Of a stretch of DNA of 64,000 nucleotides, positions 46,401 to 58,027 are shown in pieces. Position 1 is the stretch's first letter, and every line of letters begins with the position of its first letter. The stretch is from Sipunculus nudus (taxonomy: Eukaryota; Annelida; Sipuncula; Golfingiida; Sipunculidae). A model generated the notes under the pieces. That model did not search any database, was not told the origin of the DNA, and was given only the letters and a program-made list of their open reading frames with translations. Where the stretch lies: assembly GCA_026874595.1 (NCBI GenBank), contig CM049312.1, forward strand, positions 69,534,929 through 69,598,928, read 5' to 3'. A program made the position numbers and the translations under genes.

Positions 46401-49084
46401 ACATTAACGTCATCCTGGGCTCACTCAGACATGATAACCAAACACCTTTCACAACAATCTGACAATCACCTTCATTAAATATCAGGATTATCTAGGCGTC
46501 TTCACATTTTTCTGTGTGCTGGAAAAATGTCTGGAGGCACTTGATGATGTAAATGTGACAATCAAAATAACATGAGATTTAGAAATAAACTTTTACAATA
46601 GATTTTCAATATTTTTATTGGCCATGAACAGACGAATCAAAGCGTGTTTCCCTGTGTAATCAGCCCAACGATAGCAGGCGTTGCATGTTTAAAATGTGGG
46701 CTGGTTGTAATTTTAACTACAGGCAAGCAAAGTGTGATTTTTAGCAATAAAGAAGCACCGTCTAGGTAACACTCAATTTAGTGTTGTGTTCAAATTAGCG
46801 GAACTCATTATGTATTGGTTCATAATATTTGAATAAACTACACCATCCAGATTATCTGCATGCAAAGTCTCAAAAGAAGTTGAGCATTTTTCATTAGTTG
46901 TGGGTCCATCGATTACAATATTTAATGTTTTTAATGTGTGCTTTCCAACATGATATAATGTGTTGTATCAACTTTTCTGCAATTACGGGAATAGCTGCTA
47001 CTTTCAGTTTTAGATTTTGGGATAATATTGATCATGTTACTTGCATATGGTTGTGGAGCCGCTCACTGACTATTACAAAAATAAAAACATATTCCATTTT
47101 TCCCTTACTAGTAAGCATAGACCACTCTTTGTTTTCATGTCACGGATATTTATTCATTAGAGAAAGGGTTATCAAATGACTATGCATTAAGTCGAATTAT
47201 TTTAACGACTATACGAAACTTTAAATTTAGCTGTAGCTAATATTAACAATTTCAATATGCCTGGTACAAACTATATCATGAACTACTGGAGCTTTGATCG
47301 TAAACTGTTATATGGAACCCATACGCCGGTATGCCCGTGCATGTTGCAGGTGGCGACACTTACAATGGCGTCCTATTTGTCATCCAAAATTATGTTTCCC
47401 TTCGTCTTCTCAAGTTTAAAAATATAATCACTTTAATTTTTATCAGGTCAAATATTCATTGAAATATGAGTACTGATTGAATGATTGAAATGAATGAGTT
47501 TCGAGATTTGAATTAAATAAAACTCAAACTTTGATTGCACTTCAGCTTTGTTCATATGTGAAGTCCGTGGCCATATAATTATCATAAGACATGCATTAGT
47601 TGTTAGTTACAAGTGAAAAGTTACAAGTGGAACAACTTGTGTCGAGTCGAACTTGTATATTCAACTTTTCTGTGAACGATATTCATATTTCAGCTTAGGT
47701 GGCATCTCTCATGATAGACTGCACATTAAAGGTATTTTAGTTTCACTCTGCTATTTCATTTTGTTAACTACTCGTATGCACACTTTGCACTGGTTTTGCA
47801 CAGGCTCTTGCGTCTCTTGTTGACAATGACAAGCTGCAGTGATCAATATGATACGAATCACAGCATAACAAGCGAAACGTGAGACCTTGAATGGCTAAAC
47901 TTATGCAAATAGGTTTTGGTAAACTCAAGTCACTCTTAAGTGTATTTTTATGATGTTATCGTTGTAGATGAGTATCAAAAACACTTGAGCGTCATGGCCC
48001 GTGGGCCATAATTGCAAAACTATAAAAATATCACAATGACGAATCTTACTGGATGAATAAATGCATGAAACGTAGAAACTGTATCTGAGTCGAGTGTGAA
48101 ATGAAACATGTTGAGGATACTAATATGTACCAGTAAGGCCGAATTCAAAAGCTGTACCAGTGGTTTGTTTTACCGGGGCGTTTGAATTATTTAATTTTTG
48201 GCTTACTTTTACCGTCTCTGGTCTTTCCTGCTTAAAAAAAGTCTAGTGGTCAATTTTATTAAGAGGTATATAAAGAAATATAGAAACAACTATAAACGTA
48301 AACATTCAAGATCAAGAATAATTGTAATGAGGAAAAATAAACTGATGGAAAGTAAACTGTGAAGTATTTTAATCAGTTTATTTGATATGTGACATATTAA
48401 TCACTTTCAGTTATATTTGTTAGTACGTCAAAGCAGCTGATCACTTACAACTCTATAAATGCATGTACATAAGAACATGGATGTGTGCGATAACCGACCG
48501 GTCGCAAAAAAAGGCTATAGATATTGAAATTAGGTCAAGGACCAAAGTAATAAGAGATGCAAAGCTATTACGCTGATCACAAATGTCAGCAGGGGAACAT
48601 CGGGGGGGGGGGGGGGGGGGCAAAAGAACTTTAATCATTGCCAAATAATTACATGGGGATCTATATTATTTCCTCACTTTTATTTCTGGGGGACAATCAC
48701 CCCTATTCCCATCCCTTCTGTACCAATACCTAAGAATCATATGGGAGGTTTATCGCCTATAGGTGGAGAAAATGGGAGAAATTTAGGATCGGCTATGGCT
48801 TGTTAGATCTTTAGATTAAAGTCATTATATAAATACATATAGAAGGTGCAAATTTAGTACCTAATAATATAATACCCGGAGGTCAGGGTTTGAAAATCAG
48901 GGATATCAGAGATCCAGCGAAAACCGGTGGTTTATTATCACATTTTTATACAGAAATAAAATAAGAAACCCCTAAAAATTGAGAATTTAACCTGTGTACG
49001 GCTGCCTGTTTGTCCAGCTCTTTATACATTTTTATAAAGAAATATTCATGGCTTAAGACAAAGCTGATAAGAAAGTTACAATAG

Positions 49085-49085
<1 letters not shown>
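43461..49085. other. Intergenic, no supported gene
   Basis: Holds the gactcgga-motif repeat (45440-45880), a short TG run at 45944-45960 and a 19-nt poly-G at 48602-48620. A 64-codon frame at 44641-44835 has a hydrophobic N-terminus but nothing else to support it. Confidence 0.5.
45440..45880. repeat. Degenerate gactcgga/ctcgactc motif repeat
   Basis: Many copies of ggactcgga, gactcga and ctcgactc scattered through 440 bp, densest at 45470-45535 and 45720-45875. A short frame (45723-45929) encodes the same motif as Asp-Ser-Asp repeats and is not a gene. Confidence 0.65.
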
Positions 49086-49152
<67 letters not shown>

Positions 49153-49171
49153 CAGGATAAGAATGCAAAAT

Positions 49172-49416
49172 TCATTTTCGTTTACATTCAGTAGACTTTT
49201 CACAAACTCCTTTGATCATGTCTGTTCCTTGGTGATTGCCCCAGCGATATTTCGTCAGAAAGTCAAGACCGATGTATGTGCCCGTAACTCCTACTGGCAC
49301 ACCAGGAATTTTAGGCCATCCTTTGTACTGAATTTCTTGTCCAGTGGCCGCCCATGACCATTTCCCTTCAAATACATCGTAACAGCCACTTGTCCAGTAA
49401 AATGAAAACGCACCAC
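49172..49416 (-). CDS. Lectin exon 4 (C-terminal half of the domain and stop)
   Basis: The acceptor is ccattacag on the minus strand; the exon is phase 1 and encodes 81 residues after the junction Ser. Trp-rich core WSWAAT and YKGWP are kept. The W-x-D-x-x-C end appears as RWGNHQGTD, without Cys. Six residues follow the final CEK motif's Ser, ending in ECKRK. The 3' flank on the minus strand runs straight into a TA microsatellite (49086-49150), so the 3' UTR probably contains it. Confidence 0.88.
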
Positions 49417-52400
49417 CTGTAATGGAGTTATATAGAGTTATCAGGGATTACTAGCATATTACCCTTTTCATAAGTATTATCATGAAATATCTGATAGAAG
49501 TCGCTGCAAAAGCATTCCGAAAAAAATGTATAATTTCTAAGGATAACTGTAAAATATGGGAATGGAACCCCCCTCTTCGGGCATACTTGGTCTTATTTCC
49601 AATGTTTCGAGACAACATACAGGCATTTTCGAGGGGTTTCCACGGTTGTGGTCTTCATGTCGTGTGAATTTGTGTAAACTTTTTATTATAATTTATACTA
49701 TAAAGGGTTTTTAAAGGGACTTAATCAGGAACAATATTATACCTATTCTTTCACACTATCAGTTAAGTTTTGCTTTATACAAGTTTCCTAGCAAAACCAT
49801 CCCAGCACACAATCCCTGTACACAAGTCCACGTGTCTCTGTGACCATAACAAGGCCGCGTGACCGGAGGTCCGATTCTGCCCATGCGCGACAGATCACAA
49901 ACAAGGACTCGTCCAAACTAGTCCATACATATACATGGATCTTCATTTCATCTGATATATCTGACGGTCCATTGTAGAACCTATCAGAACAGGTTTGTAC
50001 GATAGGTCCAGGGACCTTGGCTGAAATGACACGCACAGTGTGAGCCCATGTGTCGGTTCCTTAGCCAGTGCAACATGCGATGTTTTAGCCAGTGGGAAGA
50101 TGTATTACTTTAAAGGGCCAAGTCACACAGGGCACCTCATGATTGACAGGTGTTGTGGTCCGGGCGATAAACGGAGTCCAACGCCATGTTTATGTTGATG
50201 CCTATGCCTGTCAACTTTTAAACACTCGTGTATAGGAGTAAGCCAATGGTTTCAGGGCAATATTTGAGCAGAGACCAATTTATTTAAAAGAAAAACGCTA
50301 TTTTCGTGATAATTGCATATGCTTTAGGTGATTAGGCCCCTGTCTGTTACAACCCACGAGGGAAAAATGTTAACATCAGTCATTAACATCACTAAACTTT
50401 ATAAATGTGACGTCTTAGGATACAATTGCCGTATTTATTTTAAAAAATAAACAGTTTGAGACTGTGTTCAATAAGCTTGGTGAGTTGATCAGTTTCCCGG
50501 TTGAAAGGAGCCCCCCCCCCCCCCGACGACAGTAGGTGATCATTGCACAACCAAGCAAGTCTTTCCTGTAGCCACTATCAGACTAGCACGACAATTCAAT
50601 CTTCCTGACAGCCAGGTCTCTCGCATGTTTGAGCAGAACTCTTTCTTCAGCGAGCCCCCATTCATTTTATGAACTATTAATATGACAGGTGAACCAATCA
50701 GATGGCTCGTCAATGCGATGGGAAAACAATTCTGTTGGTTCTTTATATCGAGCGTCTCGTCTGGCGATGGGAGACGCCATCGAAAGCCATACTGAACCTA
50801 TATAAAAGCTTGTAAACCTGGTGCATGTGTACTTGCTGAAGAGGCGCGTTAACTGTTTTCATTTCTGTATACAGTTGTTTTGTAACGTGATTGACTGTAA
50901 TAATTTCCGCTTCATCGCATAGGCGCCTGTTCAAAATTTATGATACAGCAAGGCAGGTTGCCCTCGGAAGCGAAGTTTCTGCTCAACCGGGCTTTATTCT
51001 TGTTTTTTTTTCGGAAGATTGCCAATTTAACCTGATAATTTGCATATATCTGTCAGTTTGTAACTGCCCGCCTGTTTCCACCCTGGGTTGAGTATCACCT
51101 TATCTGGGTGATCATTAACCTGGGTACTGTATGGCGGTCAGTGACCTTTCCCCTGTCGAGCAGACGCAGGGAGAAGGCCAGAGAGATCTTGTGCCAGTCG
51201 GGTTTGGGCGTCCAACTGATACACAAGAGTTGGTTTGCTGAATCAAAGCGCCATCTTCTGTATATCCAGGAGTCAGCCTTGACAACCTTGGTATGTGCTT
51301 TATCCCTTGTACTTAAGACCATGTGCAGTTTGATAATTTTTAGTTGTGTTTATAACCCTATATATTTGTTGTGGTTCTTTGAATTACCCAGCCAGATAGG
51401 AAATAAAAAACCCTGTCCTCAGACTTAGAAATCTCTTACAACTGGCGAGCATAAGCCTGAACGCGCATGTGAAATTTGCGCTAGGAAACGAACCCTGGTT
51501 GAGAAATTGCTTTGTACAGGTTAATTCTGGGTATCTAACATCACAATATACTGTGTACACTTATAAGACAACTATTCTGTCTATTGGTAATCTGAAGAAC
51601 CACACACTTGATTTCATAGATGATACATTTATTTAATAATTCTTTGTGCATGTGCGATTCATTTGATCATCTATAATACAAAATATGTAACATTAATTAA
51701 TAGATAAAGGTTATAATAAAATAAAATTAGGTTATAAAATACTTTTTCATTTTTTTATATAGTTGCACAAAGGGAAAGTTCATATCAGATTCGATTTCGG
51801 TAATCTTACACCTATTTGCTCATACCTTTTATCATAAATATCATAAATATATATCATATTCATAAATTTACAAATTCATACTTAAAAAAATATTTAGTTT
51901 ACTTAAAGAATCACTACTATTACACATTAAAAGAATATCCATCCCTATTAAACCAATATCCCTGTTAAATTACCATTTTTTTATAGCCCTGAGAGGGCTC
52001 ATGTCATACCAACATGCTGAACTGAACTTTTGACACCCAATCCCTGCTGCCTCTTGGCTCAAAGGCCCACTGTAGGGGTAAATCCCTCTGCATACATGCT
52101 AGATAAAATTACCTTAGTCAACCGTGCTTAGTAGCGAATAGGCCCGTGCTATAAATGCCCTTTTGACCTCATATTTAACGGCCAGTGACTGACTTGTTAT
52201 ATATATCCATCAACTAAATAATAATTGGTATACAATCAAATAAATAAACTAATAAACAATACATAAAGAAATTAAAAAAGTAAATAAATTAAATAAATAA
52301 AATTTATTAAAACAGACATACATCCATCAAAGTTTTAGTTCACTTATCTTTATCTCCCATTAAATTTTCTTGTGAACAGCATTGCTTTTTCCAAACTTAT

Positions 52401-55400
52401 AGAGGATCATGGTTTAATCCACATGACTAGCTGAGAGTATTACAATTAACAGTTCTAGAGAATTTCACTACCTGCAACTGGGTACAAGCCACTGTAAACA
52501 ACAACGTGTCTGACACACGTGAAGACCTTACTCGGGCCTTAAATAAGGTTCAAACCACCAGTATATTAATTGATCTTCAATTCAGTCTTGATAGAACAAT
52601 AGGCAGAATCGGCCATTGTGCCTTCAGTGACGCAGGACAAGTTAGACATTATGCTGAACAAAAAAAACAGGCTGCCATTGACTTAGACAATGAAAACAAT
52701 CTTGTCAAATCAGTGATTCGATCAACTTTAGTTGGCAAAGTCGCAAAGTCTGTTGAATGTTTTAAGTTGAGAAATTCAACAACAGATGAAAAGGTTCCGC
52801 CAAATGTAACTTAGAAGGAAGTTATCCAACATATTAAGTTCATTTTTCTGCCACCTAACGACATGGATCACCTCAAAAACAGACTGACCATGCTCAGACA
52901 GAAATCACAAAAAAAAAAATGCTAGAGGAGCATAATGACACCTTCATACAATTGGTGGTTGAATTGCATGGAAATACCATCCCCACTGCGAAAAATAAAG
53001 AAATTGTAGAACACTATGCACGCAGACTGAGTAGTACTGCTGCACCCATGGCAGCCCTTAAATGCTAGGATATAGATGAGGCCATGCAAACTGCCAGAAA
53101 CCTGATGCATGATGACTTAACTTTTTTAGAAACTCGGAAAAAGACCCTAAGGTTGACATAAGATACAAAACCCCTAGGGACATAGATCTCATTAATAAGC
53201 ATTTCCATCATCCTTTTGATACAAAAACAGCACACAGACAACAGCCTTACACAGAATAGCAGACCAGTCTGTTATTATGGCTCCACAGCAGAACATATGA
53301 GTAACCTGTGTTATACCCTGAAAAGAACAAATGCTAGGGGCCAATGGGCCCCTTGGGTCCAAGAGGCCCAAATGGGCCAAACGTGGACCAGTAAACCACC
53401 AACAACACACAAACAACAAGCATCACAACAAGTAAACAGAATTCGAAAGGGTGTCCCTGTTCAAAATAATCGGTATTTTGAACCAATGGTCAGTCATGTT
53501 CAGAAATCTGGTCAGCAAGTTCATGCTTTACAACCCATTGCACAAAAATTTGTCAACCCCCCTCAGGAAATTTCCCATGAGGGTTATGCATATACTTTGA
53601 ACAAACCCACTCAACGGCCTCACAGTCATTTAAACTGGTAAGGGCCGCATCACGACATCAACAGGGACGCCCATTTGTTAAAATACACTCAGCTGAAGTT
53701 AGCCTAGAAGCTCTTATTGACATTGGGGCGGCTGTTTCGTTGATGCGGCATGATACTTTCATGAACCTTCACAGTAAGAATAACAACCTCACATTTGAGG
53801 AACCTCACCATGGACTCCAGTCCGTCACGGGCAATAAGCTTGTAGTGACGGGTATAACCTATGTGTTATTCTCAAATCTTGACACTAGATAACGCCTCTT
53901 CGTGGTACCAGACTTACCACATGATCTTATCTTAGGGAGTGACCTACTGAACAGCGGCTGTGCTGACCTTGACCTTGAACAAGACACCTTGACATGGTAT
54001 CGTCGTGCGTTCAAGATTACACATGAATACGTGGGAACACCAACTAAAATTTTCATCACAAGGCCGTGTTATGCTCAGGCAGATTTAGATCATGTCCTGA
54101 GACAGCTCAGTGATTTGTTCGCCTAATCAGAGGAGAAAATGTCCGTTTCAAGTCTACCGCCATTAAAAGTTAGAACAAATGGGGCAATCATATCACTCCC
54201 ACTTAATAGGGTTCCCCTGGCAAAGAAAAAGGTGCTTGACCAGGAAGTACAAAGACTACTAAAAGAAGGGATCATTAGACCAAGTAGGTCACCCTACAGT
54301 AGTCCTGTGTCCCTGGTAGCCAAACCGGTTAGTTCAGTTCGGCTGGTAGTCGACTACCGGAAGGTCAACCAGACAATCCAGGCAGACAAGTTCCCCCTCC
54401 CGTGCTTGTCTTACATTTTTGATGATTTACAGGGTGCCACAGTATTTTCCACCCTCGATTAGAAATCAGGGTACCACCAGTTAGCAATGCATCCTGACAG
54501 CATACCCCTGATAGCAATGGCCACACCTAGCGGACTCTATGGGTTTGTCCGTTACCCTTTTGGCCTTTCAGTGACGCCCTCTGCATTCCAAAGATCCGTA
54601 AGTTTGGCCCTCAAAGAAGCTGTGTTAGACAATTGTGCCCCTGTCTACATAGATGACATTGTGGTCTTCAGTAAAAGCAGAGAGGAACATGTGCAACACT
54701 TGCAGAAGGTATTTCGTTGTCTTCAACGGTATAACCTAAAACTCAAGGCCTTAAAATGCAATTTTGCTAAACCAGCAGTAAAAATTCTGAGCCACATTAT
54801 ATCAGCAGAAGGAAAACTGCCAGTTCCAGAAAAGACTGAAGCCATTAGAAACATGGCAGCACCCACAAATATTAAAGTTGTTCGCAGCCTGCTATGCACC
54901 TGTGGGTTTTACAGGCAATTCGTAAAGAATTATGCCGAAATTGCAGCACCCCTGGTGGCATTAACAAAGAAACATGCTAAGTTCCACTGGGGCCAAGACC
55001 ATGAAGCGGCCTTCCAAAAATTGAAAGACCTACTTGTCTCACCTCAGGTGATGGCCTTTCCAGATCCCGAAAAGCCTTACCACCTGTACACTGATGCGTC
55101 AAATGTGGCAGTAGGCGCAGTGCTGGTCCAGCTTGATGACAATAACACAGAAAGAGTTATTGAGTATGTGTCACATACACTTAATCCAGCGCAGCGTAAT
55201 TATTCTACCATCGAGCGTGAAGGCCTGGCTTTCATGGTTGCCCTTACAAAGCTAAGGCACTACCTCCTGGGTAGCCAGTTTACACTCTACACTGATCACA
55301 GATCCTTGCAGAGTCTGTTTACCTCAAAGATAAACAACACAAGGGTTCAGCCCTTGGCACTAACACTATCAGCGTTCTCTCCTAAAAATGTGTATAAAAA

Positions 55401-58027
55401 GGGCTGCCTGAATGTAAAAGCAGAGATGTTTTCCAGACTGCACAATTCAAAGCCGATTCCACCAGTGCCAGAGCCACCAGTCATAGCCTGTGTATCCCCG
55501 GGAGAAAACATAAACTCTCACACCACAAAACAACGAACCTGTAGCAAGGCCTTCAAATGATTATACACAAAAGGCCTAAGTCTACTCGACGTAGCAGTAA
55601 AAATACAAGGAAACATAACTATGCACATCTTAATGAACAGGGGCATTCACGGTTAATGTCATACAAGCCTTACTGTACATGAATATATATGTATATATAA
55701 ACGTGCATATAAAAAAATACAAAAATAATAGTTTGATAAACTATTGTGTATATGTATTGTGTGTGTATATGTTTATATATTTGTGTGTATGTATGTATGT
55801 ATGTATATGTATGGGTGTGTATATGTTTATGATATGAAAATATCAGCCAGCAACCAATACAGTGACCCCGTGCTTTTAGTTTAAGCCGTGCAGACAGAGT
55901 CAAAGGATTATATCTGGCTTTAAACATGGAACTTTCATGTACAGACTCTGGACTGTATAGGATCATTTATGGACAGTTACATTAATTATAAACCATAGTC
56001 TAATGCATATCTTCATACTCTTGTGCATTTTATATCATCATCTGATGTCACTTGTGTATTATATGTATATCTAATAAACTAGATCTTCTCTAAACTTCCA
56101 CAACAATATCAGACGGCTAGTCCCTAATTCCCAGTAGTACTGTGTAGGGAGAGAAAACTCCCTACCCGCTGTTGGGATCCCGCTCCCAGGGATACCGAGA
56201 ACTGGAAAAACCTACTTCCCCCTCCACAAAAGGGATTAGGGGTTGGGTAGCCGGCTCACAGCCTATACACAGACTGCAAAGCCTAGTTTGGGCCAAATAA
56301 TAAACAAAAAGCAGTCCTTCTCTGCAAAAGGATAGGCAATATGAAGGATAATGCAAAACAAACTACAACAAAAATTTTTTCACTATATAGAGCAAATTTT
56401 TTCCCGATGGGGGAAGGATGTAACTGCCCGTCTGTTTCCACCCTGGGTTAAGTATCACCTTATCTGGGTGATCATTAACCCGGGTACTGTATGGCGGCCA
56501 GTGACCTTCCCCTGTCGAGCAGATGCGGGGAGAAGGCCAGAGAGATCTGGTGTCAGTCGGGTTTGGGTTTCCAACTGATACAGAAGAGTTGGTTTGCTGA
56601 ATCAAAGCGCCATCTTCTGTATATCCGGGAGTCAGCCTTGACAACCTTGGTATGTGCTATATCCCTGGCACTTAAGACCATGTGCAGTTTGATAATTGTT
56701 AATGTTTTTAGTTGTGTTTATAACCCTATATATTTGTTGTGGTTCTTTGAATTACCCAGCCAGATAGTAAAAAAAATTCTGTCCTCAGAATTAGAAATCT
56801 CTTACAAGCTTACTTGTTACAAGTTTTTGGATATGTTCTTGTTCCTCTTCCGTTTCTATACTAACAAGGTCACCACCTGCAGTTCGACATCGTTCACGCG
56901 CATTTTCCCACGTCAAACGTTTCGAAATGACCTTGTAGCAAGACACTGAATTTCTTCCTTTCGGTCTGAATGAACGTGTCCAGCCTTTTGCACACGTGTC
57001 TGTATAAGGAGATTGCTACAGCGATGATGCAGTGTAAAAATGAGGTAAGGTACAATAACACACATATATTTTGGAAGCATTCATAATACACTTATCTAAG
57101 TATTTTCCTGTTCTTGACACCATAGATATAAACGTTTTAGTATTGTTTGAATGTTGTAGAGGAGACTAATGTTTGCAGAGGCTGAACAATCGATCACTGA
57201 AGGTCTACCACGACAACCTTAATTGGGCGATATCGGAGATCCGGTTTCATATAACAATACACATTAACATTTTGTCATAAAAAAAACTGACGCACAGTGA
57301 GTATTATTTTTTACCATTTTGCTTGTTTGTGTATGAACAAAATGTTAAAAGAATTGAAAGTAAGAAATACCTTTGCAAACATATCTACGCAGGCTTTCTC
57401 GACATGTCCTTGGCAACTGAGGCATTACTGCTGAAACTTTGCTTACCAGGGCTGGACCCACGCAGCTTGCCAGACATAAGTCTTCATAAGGAGGAGTATG
57501 CTTGCTTTCATTCCTCATTTGCGCTGGTGAATACTGATCATCGTCGACGCTAAACACGGTTCCGGTGGTACATATAAGACCTTTTAAATACAGTATTCAC
57601 ATATCATCGCTCAAGTGGCAAGGGAGACCGATAGGGGTTGAGGAGTTTTTTGGGTTTTTTTTTTGTTTTTGTTGGTGCAAAAAAAGGGCATTATCATTAA
57701 ATACAGTTATTTTTTAGTTTTTTTCTGCCCATGTTAATAATAGGTCTTCAATATGGCTAATTAAAAAATACCTTCGGGCACAATATTAACCATAGGTGCT
57801 AGATTTGCACCTTTTTATTTTTTTATTTTTTGACGTTGACATAATTGATAGGCCTCAATAAACGGTTCTACATTACTGCTCTATTGTTCAGTGTCCGGGG
57901 GAGTGACCGTGCTTCCAGTGATCGCTCGGCAATGACAAACATCTATTATCATTTAAAATAGATATTGATTACTTATATTATCTACAATACCTGCTAACAA
58001 GATCATGATTAGTTTCTTAACTTGCAT
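49172..58027 (-). CDS. Secreted C-type lectin-like protein, four exons
   Basis: Minus-strand exons 58027-57991, 57430-57371, 56999-56814 and 49416-49172; junction phases 1,1,1 all match and give 175 residues. Exon 1 encodes the start of a signal peptide (MQVKKLIMILLA). Exon 3 encodes the first half of a C-type lectin domain: CAKGW (35-39), SCY (52-54), LTWENARERCR (61-71) and GGDLVSIETEEEQ (74-86). Exon 4 encodes FYWTSGCYDVFEGKWSWAAT, then IQYKGWPKIPGVP, then KGVCEK near the C-terminus, and stops at TGA 49174-49172. Likely a secreted recognition or matrix protein. The EPN/QPD sugar-calcium motif is absent, and both partners of the usual long-loop disulfide are missing, so classical Ca-dependent sugar binding is doubtful. 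Intron 3 (7.4 kb) holds an antisense Gypsy element starting 7 bp after the donor. The short exon 2 is the least certain. Confidence 0.86.
50690..50835 (+). promoter_or_regulatory. Possible CCAAT/TATA promoter
   Basis: aaccaatcag at about 50692-50701 and ctatataaaagcttg at about 50798-50812, spaced as in a Pol II core promoter on the plus strand. Nothing downstream before the Gypsy LTR at 51059 is a recognised gene. It could belong to a lost gene or a repeat. Confidence 0.3.
51059..51440 (+). repeat. 5' LTR of the Gypsy-type element
   Basis: Starts TGTAACTGCCCG and ends AATCTCTTACA, so the ends are TGTAA...TTACA. Nearly colinear with 56419-56806. The 3' copy has a few small insertions (such as gttaatgttt near 56700) and point changes, so the insertion is not brand new. 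Confidence 0.94.
52506..53641 (+). pseudogene. Gag-like region of the Gypsy-type element
   Basis: Open pieces at 52506-52814 and 53216-53641 with a frameshifted, stop-containing stretch between. The first piece is a helical, charged protein as in capsids. The second has CYYGSTAEHMSNLC, a CCHC zinc knuckle in which the second Cys is Gly. A (GGCCCNN)-like Pro/Gln-rich tail follows. About 1 kb of AT-rich leader without coding precedes it (51441-52505). Confidence 0.7.
53642..53960 (+). pseudogene. Retroviral-type aspartic protease remnant
   Basis: EALIDIGAAVSLM is the active-site region of a retropepsin; the central Thr/Ser of the D-T/S-G triad is Ile. DLPHDLILGSDLL near 53919 is the conserved Ile-Leu-Gly block of the C-terminal part. 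A stop codon lies between the two (TAA near 53890). Confidence 0.75.
54139..55560 (+). pseudogene. Reverse transcriptase and RNase H remnant
   Basis: RT fingers and palm: VRLVVDYRKVNQ, FPLP, then FSTLD followed by TAG at 54460-54462, then KSGYHQLAMHP. YGFVRYPFGL and the catalytic YIDD (about 54649) follow. RNase H: YTDASNVAVGAVL (from about 55087), with HTLNPAQRNYSTIEREGLA, TKLRHYLLG and YTDHRSLQSL downstream. Apart from the TAG the frame is open to 55560. The normal next domain, integrase, does not follow. Confidence 0.9.
55561..56418 (+). other. Integrase-sized gap before the 3' LTR
   Basis: About 860 bp with no Zn-finger (HHCC) or D,D-35-E pattern in any frame I read. It contains TG/TA-rich simple sequence at 55680-55830. 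The purine tract precedes 56419. Either the integrase was deleted or it was replaced. Confidence 0.6.
56419..56806 (+). repeat. 3' LTR of the Gypsy-type element
   Basis: Same order as 51059-51440, ending TTACA at 56806. Seven bases later (minus-strand view) is the donor of lectin exon 3. Confidence 0.94.
56814..56999 (-). CDS. Lectin exon 3 (N-terminal half of the domain)
   Basis: 186 bp, phase 1-1, acceptor ccttatacag and donor gtaagct on the minus strand. All first-half landmarks of a long-form C-type lectin domain are present, including an extra N-terminal Cys pair (C35 and C53). The donor is followed after 7 bp by the end of the Gypsy 3' LTR. Confidence 0.9.
57371..57430 (-). CDS. Lectin exon 2, short Cys-containing linker
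   Basis: 60 bp, phase 1-1, acceptor aagtttcag and donor gtattt. It encodes AVMPQLPRTCRESLRRYVCK after the split codon, with two Cys. The same frame is open further upstream (to about 57557), so a longer exon with another start is possible, but only the short form fits the signal-peptide exon. Confidence 0.6.
57991..58027 (-). CDS. Lectin exon 1, signal peptide start
   Basis: ATG at 58027-58025, 12 codons plus one base, then donor gtattg. MQVKKLIMILLA has the basic-then-hydrophobic pattern of a signal peptide. It fits phase 1 of the next exon. Confidence 0.65.

Larger units (their letters stand above)
51059..56806 (+). mobile_element. Gypsy-type LTR retrotransposon, degenerate, integrase not seen
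   Basis: Bounded by two similar LTRs (51059-51440 and 56419-56806). After the 5' LTR comes ACTGGCGAGCATAAG, a possible primer-binding site beginning TGG. Before the 3' LTR lies the purine tract GGGGGAAGGA. Between them, in order: gag-like, protease, reverse transcriptase and RNase H, the Gypsy/Metaviridae order, but no integrase. Stops and frameshifts make it inactive. It sits in intron 3 of the minus-strand lectin, in antisense orientation. The adjacent 5 bp (cagtt left, agctt right) do not match as a target duplication. Confidence 0.93.

Noticed and set aside
57431-57557. Longer lectin exon 2 reading upstream from 57430
   Set aside because: The frame is open but would need another start; the signal-peptide exon at 57991-58027 joins in phase only to the short form.
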